This document shows, piece after piece, positions 60,199 to 64,000 of a stretch of DNA of 64,000 nucleotides. Each line of letters begins with the position of its first letter. Position 1 is the stretch's first letter. Below the pieces are notes generated by a model, which saw only the letters and a program-made list of their open reading frames with translations, was not told where the DNA came from and ran no database searches. Made by a program: the position numbers and the translations under genes. Source of the DNA: Prevotella sp. Rep29 (GTDB lineage: Bacteria > Bacteroidota > Bacteroidia > Bacteroidales > Bacteroidaceae); contig NZ_CP047159.1 in the NCBI RefSeq assembly GCF_019551475.1, positions 434,001-498,000 of the forward strand, given 5' to 3'.

Positions 60199-60235
60199 AG
60201 AGGAGTGAAGCCGCAGGGTTTCACTCCTCTTTTTT
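60199..60235 (+). terminator. Native terminator of tRNA-Pro, now displaced by the element
   Basis: AGAGGAGTGAA pairs with TTTCACTCCTCTT around GCCGCAGGG-type loop, with a run of Ts. It begins 1 nt after attR. In the empty site it would directly follow the tRNA, so the insertion moved it 30.7 kb away. Confidence 0.8.
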
Positions 60236-60357
60236 GTTGGGCATAAGTGATGAGGTGGCAGCGGGTGGAAATAAAAAAGTGCGTTTTTTCTGTCACAAAA
60301 TTCGTTCTTATGCGTATTATAGTTAAAGAAGTTGATTAAAAGAACGGAAAAAAGCGA

Positions 60358-60837
60358 ATGACAACCGACGGGTTCAATACGGAAATGCAGCTGCTGCGCC
60401 CTGTGCTCATCAAAACCGCAATTCATTATGTTGCCGATGAATTTGTGGCAGAGGATGTTGTCCAGGATGCGTTGCTCCGCCTTTGGCGGATGCACAAGGA
60501 TTTGCGAATGCCTGTCGAACCGTTGGCGAAAGTCATTGTCAGAAACCTCTGTGTCAGTTATCTCCGGCATCAGAAACCATGCTCTCCTTTGGCAAATACC
60601 GATGTCCGGGATACTGATGAGGTTGATATGGGTGAAGAACGGGTTGAGCGTGTGTTGGACATCATCGATGCCTTACCCGAGAAGCAGCGCCTATTGCTTC
60701 GCCTTCGCCACATGGAAGGGATGCAGATGCAAGAGATAGCAGAGCTGACGAATAGCAGTGAGATTGCCGTAAGAAAGATTTTGAGTCGCGCTCGGCAAGC
60801 AGTGAGAAACCAATATTTAATGAAAGGGAAGCGATGA
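60358..60837 (+). CDS. ECF-type RNA polymerase sigma factor
   Basis: A 159-aa sigma-70 family protein with region 2 (YVADEFVAEDVVQDALLRLWR) and region 4 (LPEKQRLLLRLRHMEGMQMQ, EIAVRKILSRARQAVRNQY). It would direct transcription in response to an envelope signal through the membrane protein encoded next. The stop overlaps the next ATG by 4 nt. No promoter box of the usual type is seen upstream, so it may transcribe itself. Confidence 0.9.
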   Translation: MTTDGFNTEMQLLRPVLIKTAIHYVADEFVAEDVVQDALLRLWRMHKDLRMPVEPLAKVIVRNLCVSYLRHQKPCSPLANTDVRDTDEVDMGEERVERVLDIIDALPEKQRLLLRLRHMEGMQMQEIAELTNSSEIAVRKILSRARQAVRNQYLMKGKR

Positions 60838-61406
60838 ATGCCAATATGAGTACAAAGAGGATGAAACTCCTGATTGAGCGGTTCTTCGAGGGCGAGACGA
60901 CTCTCGGTGAAGAGCAGGCTATCTATGCTTATTTCCGTGCAGGAGATGTGGATGAAGAACTGGAACCGATGCGTGAGATATTTCTGGATTTCTCTGCATT
61001 GGAGACACCGGAAAGCCTGTCAGAAGAAGGAACGCCGGCAAGCGTTGCTGCGGAAGTGCCCTTGGAGGTTAGTGGGGACAAGACTTCAAAGCCCTGGTGG
61101 TGGAAGGTTGCTGCGGTGATAGCAGTTGTTTTGACGTTGACGTTTGGAACGAAATACATGGCAGATGTGCGCGAGCGTGATGCGTTGGCGGCGCAATACG
61201 GTGGCAGCTACATGATTGTTGACGGCAAACGGATTGACGATTTGACAGAGATTCGTACACATTTGGAGCAGGTACTCGCCTCTGCCGACCGTCTGGAGAA
61301 ACAATTTGGCGGACGCACGTTTGTACAGGAGGCGGAAAGGGATTTGCTCGGCGCATTCGATGATCCCGTTCAGCGGGCTGAAATGAAAAGATTATTAAAC
61401 GAATAA
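60834..61406 (+). CDS. Single-pass membrane protein, probable anti-sigma factor
   Basis: A 190-aa protein. The cytoplasmic N-terminus (about 1-85) starts with LLIERFFEGETTLGEEQAIY, a motif common next to Bacteroidetes ECF sigma genes. A membrane helix follows at about 86-105 (WWKVAAVIAVVLTLTFG) and a helical periplasmic tail. Overlap with the sigma gene and topology support an anti-sigma role; no classical zinc motif is seen. Confidence 0.7.
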   Translation: MNANMSTKRMKLLIERFFEGETTLGEEQAIYAYFRAGDVDEELEPMREIFLDFSALETPESLSEEGTPASVAAEVPLEVSGDKTSKPWWWKVAAVIAVVLTLTFGTKYMADVRERDALAAQYGGSYMIVDGKRIDDLTEIRTHLEQVLASADRLEKQFGGRTFVQEAERDLLGAFDDPVQRAEMKRLLNE

Positions 61407-61419
61407 ATGATAACGAACA

Positions 61420-61821
61420 ATGAAAAAAGGACATTTAATCGGAATTTTGATGTGGATGGCTTTTGCCTTTCCTGCACAAGCGCAGAACAGCATTGACCGT
61501 CTGGTGGAAGAATATTCTACGAGCGGTCCTTCCGTATTTACTTCTGCGGTAGAGCGGGACCCCCAGACGCGAAAGGTTGTCAAGGTTGTCAACGTGTTGG
61601 AAGTGAAGAGCCAGCAGATAACTCCCTTTGTAAGGGCTTTTGAACGGGAGAAATCAACGGCTAATGTGCAGACCAGCATTAAAAACGGAGAAAGCACAGT
61701 CGTGCTCACATGTGAGAAGAACGGTTTCCGACGCATTTATATGCTTCAGCGTCGGAGCGATCCACGTGCTTACATAGGTGGAAAAGTAACAATTATCATC
61801 AAATCTATAACTAAAAAATAA
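61420..61821 (+). CDS. Exported DUF5024-like protein
   Basis: A 133-aa protein with a cleavable signal peptide (cleavage probably after AQAQ, residue 22). The mature part (SIDRLVEEYSTSGPSVFTSAVERDPQTRKV) matches a small Bacteroidetes family that I believe is DUF5024. Function unknown. Lies 13 nt after the probable anti-sigma gene and 5 nt before the DUF2807 gene, so part of the sigma operon. Confidence 0.6.
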   Translation: MKKGHLIGILMWMAFAFPAQAQNSIDRLVEEYSTSGPSVFTSAVERDPQTRKVVKVVNVLEVKSQQITPFVRAFEREKSTANVQTSIKNGESTVVLTCEKNGFRRIYMLQRRSDPRAYIGGKVTIIIKSITKK

Positions 61822-61826
61822 GGAGT

Positions 61827-62798
61827 ATGAAAAGAAAGACTATTCAACTGGCAATGGCAGCCATCTTCATGGTTAACCTGAGTTCGTGCGCCACCAATGG
61901 CAAAGACGATGTCTATACCGTAGAGAATGGTGTTGGTACGATAGCAGTGGGGTTTGACAAAAAAGACAAACAGGAGGCGAAGCGCATCTCCCGCACCTAC
62001 GGTTTGCGTGATTTTACAGGCATCAGGAACAGCGTCGGCGTGAAGATTGAATTCAGGCAAGGTCGTGATTACAGCATCCGTGCCACAGGTGCGGAATCCC
62101 TGATGGAGCTGCTTGACGTGAAAGTGGAAAACGGAACGCTTGTGTTGGGCTCTAAAAAGAAAAATCCCATGTGGAACGACATGGTCGAGATAGTCATTAC
62201 GGCACCCAGCCTTAATGCGTTGAAAAACAGCGGCTCGCTCGTTTTTTCGACGGAAGGTCTTACGTCTGAAGCATTCACCTTGAGCAATTCGGGATATATG
62301 AGCATCAAGGCAGCGACAATCGGCTGCACCTCCTTTGCCGCGAACAATTCGGGAAGTGCCAAGATGCACTTCAACGTCAGTTCGACGGGCGATGTGACGA
62401 TGAAAAACAGCGGTGCCTGCCATTTCGAGGGAAATGTCGTGAAAGGCACTTCGTACAGATTGCAAAACTCAGGGCAAGGCACGTTCAAAAGCGATGTGAA
62501 GGCGGCAAACTGCGACCTGAAAAACAGCGGTGCTTCAGTCATCAGGCTGTCGGTAGTGTCCAGCGTGTTTAATATGTCGAATAGCGGTTCGTGCAAAGGC
62601 AATCTGGCATTGGAAGGCGGTGCGGCTACGTTCAAAAACAGCGGAGTCGGCACGCTTGATGTGAAGTGTGACTGTACGGAGATAAACGCGAAAACGAGCG
62701 GTCAGTTCGTGATGACTATCAGTGGTACGGCAGACAAAACGGAGATTTCGTCGTCGGGCATATCGAAAATCAACACGAAGGGACTGAACAAGTTCTGA
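61827..62798 (+). CDS. DUF2807 (GIN domain) surface lipoprotein
   Basis: A 323-aa protein with a lipobox (LSSC near residue 18). The body is made of repeated short beta strands with the rhythm LKNSG/MSNSG/AKTSG (for example NALKNSGSLVFS, VTMKNSGACHFEG), typical of DUF2807 auto-adhesin-type right-handed beta solenoids. These are often the last gene of ECF sigma operons in Bacteroidetes. Role is probably at the cell surface; exact function unknown. Confidence 0.8.
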   Translation: MKRKTIQLAMAAIFMVNLSSCATNGKDDVYTVENGVGTIAVGFDKKDKQEAKRISRTYGLRDFTGIRNSVGVKIEFRQGRDYSIRATGAESLMELLDVKVENGTLVLGSKKKNPMWNDMVEIVITAPSLNALKNSGSLVFSTEGLTSEAFTLSNSGYMSIKAATIGCTSFAANNSGSAKMHFNVSSTGDVTMKNSGACHFEGNVVKGTSYRLQNSGQGTFKSDVKAANCDLKNSGASVIRLSVVSSVFNMSNSGSCKGNLALEGGAATFKNSGVGTLDVKCDCTEINAKTSGQFVMTISGTADKTEISSSGISKINTKGLNKF

Positions 62799-62849
62799 TT
62801 GCCGAACTGCCCTTGTAATAGGAAATAAACATGCGGGCGGATACATCGA

Positions 62850-63182
62850 TCCGCCCCTACGATGCGCCATGTTTGAATTAAGAATTAAGAATTAAAAATT
62901 AAGAATTATGATTAGTGCTCCCAGGCTTCCCATTGCTCCCAGCCCCAGCCTCTTCATGATTCCCATTGCTCTCGTTGTGCTGGATTTGCAATCCAGCACT
63001 ATTTCCGTTTTGTCGGATTTGCAATCCGACAGCAAATAATATTTCCGCCGAGGTGGAATGCGTATTAATCGGATTATAAATCCTTATAGCAAATGCGTCT
63101 GGATTGCAAATCCAGACGAACGGGTCCGCCCCTACAATGTACCATGTTTGAATTAAGAATTAAAAATTAAGAATTATGATTA
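62850..63182. repeat. Direct duplication in the spacer after the DUF2807 gene
   Basis: TCCGCCCCTAC...GCCATGTTTGAATTAAGAA... at 62850-62914 recurs at 63125-63182 with one AT-rich heptamer less. Both are followed by TGCTCCCAG or GATCCCAG motifs. Before the first copy, GGGCGGAT-ACATCG-ATCCGCCC forms a hairpin. Confidence 0.55.
62977..63118. repeat. Three palindromes with the core GGATTTGCAATCC
   Basis: Located at 62977-62999, 63011-63031 and 63096-63118 (the third with the core GGATTGCAAATCC). The arms differ but stay complementary: GTGCT/AGCAC, TGTC/GACA and CGTCT/AGACG. A decayed fourth lies near 63070. Confidence 0.65.
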
Positions 63183-63274
63183 CTTTAGTGATCCCAGAAT
63201 TCCCAGCCTCCAAAATTCTTAAAAATCCTTAATCGGATTTATCATTTTTCATTTATCATTTGTCATTTAGCGAA

Positions 63275-63466
63275 GCGCAAAAATATGCAGTTGAACTTTC
63301 GTTTTCCAAAAGTTGGACTTTTAGCTTGCAAAAGTTCCCCTTTCAGCTCCTAAAAGTTCCCCTTTTGGAGTGCGAAAGTGGCACTTTTGGAAACGCATTC
63401 TTAATACACTGAAACACAGGCGTTTACAAATCGGTTTCCAACGCTTCACCCCTCGCATAAATATAC
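63275..63466. repeat. Variable-core palindrome array, copy 2
   Basis: Aligns without gaps to 8060-8251. The units here read AAAAGTTGGACTTTT, AAAAGTTCCCCTTT, AAAAGTTCCCCTTTT and GAAAGTGGCACTTTT. The outer A/T runs are kept and the centres have changed. The right end CTCGCATAAATATAC is identical in both copies. Confidence 0.75.
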
Positions 63467-63616
63467 AGCCTTGGCAGGGTGCTGAACGGGCAAAGAGGGG
63501 AGTTTGTTTTTATTGTTATAGTTAATTATATTTAATAAAATAAACACAATAGTTAAAAAGTATTCAAAAAAGAGAAGATAATTGAATAAAAATTCCCACG
63601 GACGAAATTATTTTTT

Positions 63617-63624
63617 TACATTTG
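63617..63624 (+). promoter_or_regulatory. -7 box for the last gene
   Basis: TACATTTG fits TAnnTTTG; about 70-90 nt of leader to the possible start codons. No good -33 box is seen. Confidence 0.45.
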
Positions 63625-63716
63625 CGAAGATTTTGTCATAAAATGTGACAAGATGTAGCGAAAAGTAAATAATAACAAACTAAAAACAATAAAATGATGA
63701 AAAATTATTACAAATT

Positions 63717-64000
63717 ATGTTGTTGGCGCTCATGCCGCTGTGCATGCAGGCGCAGACGGTAACGATCAAAGCATCTAACGCCTCGACGTATCTGACAACA
63801 ACAATGTCAGGAGCGAGTGCGGGCAGGTTTACCGTCAAGGATGTTACTGCCTTGAGAAATGCAAAGAAAATTATCATTGCAGCAGACCTATCCGACACCT
63901 ACAAAGAGTTTTATTATAACCATAATAGCATTGCTAAAGGCTTAAACATTTTGGCAAATTTGGAAGAGTTGGAATTGCAAAAGAATCATAAGTTGATCAG
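63717..64000 (+). CDS. N-terminal part of an exported protein, possibly frameshifted at its start
   Basis: The frame from 63717 runs open to the window end. It begins MLLALMPLCMQAQ, a signal-peptide core without the usual positive N-region, then TVTIKASNASTYLTTTMSG. The end (LNILANLEELELQKNHKL) looks like the start of a leucine-rich repeat. An ATG pair at 63694/63697 would supply MMKNYYKL, the missing N-region, but is in another frame. A single-base change near 63716 would join them. Confidence 0.5.
   Translation, partial: MLLALMPLCMQAQTVTIKASNASTYLTTTMSGASAGRFTVKDVTALRNAKKIIIAADLSDTYKEFYYNHNSIAKGLNILANLEELELQKNHKLI

Overview
The window reads as a Bacteroidales chromosome, most like Prevotella or a close relative. 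The evidence is the set of promoters of the TTTG ... 19-20 nt ... TAnnTTTG type, the lack of Shine-Dalgarno sequences, a giant SprA (type IX secretion), GldH, lipoproteins with acid-rich starts, and AT-rich intergenic repeat families. Genus-level placement is inference.

Layout. (1) 1-5.1 kb: the rod-shape cluster mreB(end)-mreC-mreD-mrdA-rodA. (2) 5.1-16.5 kb, minus strand: gldH, a RicT/PSP1 protein, holB, then sprA and ruvA. (3) 16.7-21 kb: proline dehydrogenase, then a minus-strand PH-domain protein/dacB/mscS operon. (4) 21-26.9 kb: histidine catabolism, with a fused formiminotransferase-cyclodeaminase, hutU and hutH; no hutI is present. (5) 27.4-29.5 kb: a coiled-coil lipoprotein, rsmI and tRNA-Pro(GGG). 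(6) 29.45-60.2 kb: a 30.7 kb integrative mobilizable element in the 3' end of tRNA-Pro, bounded by a 14-bp direct repeat. (7) 60.3-62.8 kb: an ECF sigma/anti-sigma/surface-protein operon. (8) 62.8-64 kb: a repeat-rich spacer and the start of an exported protein.

The mobile element has three parts. The left end has mobilization genes (membrane protein, relaxase, MobC) with an oriT-like set of inverted repeats. The right end has a primase-helicase, ParA with a small partner, HTH proteins, a three-gene AlbA_2-type operon and a tyrosine integrase. Between them lies a G+C-rich cargo of about 14 kb. It begins with two membrane-anchored AraC-type regulators and runs, with no obvious internal promoter, through a set of exported enzymes: a family II pyrophosphatase-like DHH protein, two clostripains, an M13 metallopeptidase, a GH3 enzyme, a VanX-like dipeptidase and a HAD phosphatase-M15 peptidase fusion. 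DUF3667 and DUF4421 membrane proteins lie among them.

The most striking observation is that these unrelated enzymes carry nearly the same lipoprotein leader, conserved at DNA level, as if one secretion cassette had been joined to many catalytic domains. A free-standing 53-aa version of the leader lies in the same operon. I read the cargo as a mobile surface-enzyme system for attacking or scavenging peptidoglycan and protein; its biological role is inference. Outside the element, two ungapped ~191-bp copies of a variable-core palindrome array lie 55 kb apart, and further palindrome families and a 197-bp MITE-like hairpin occur in intergenic DNA.
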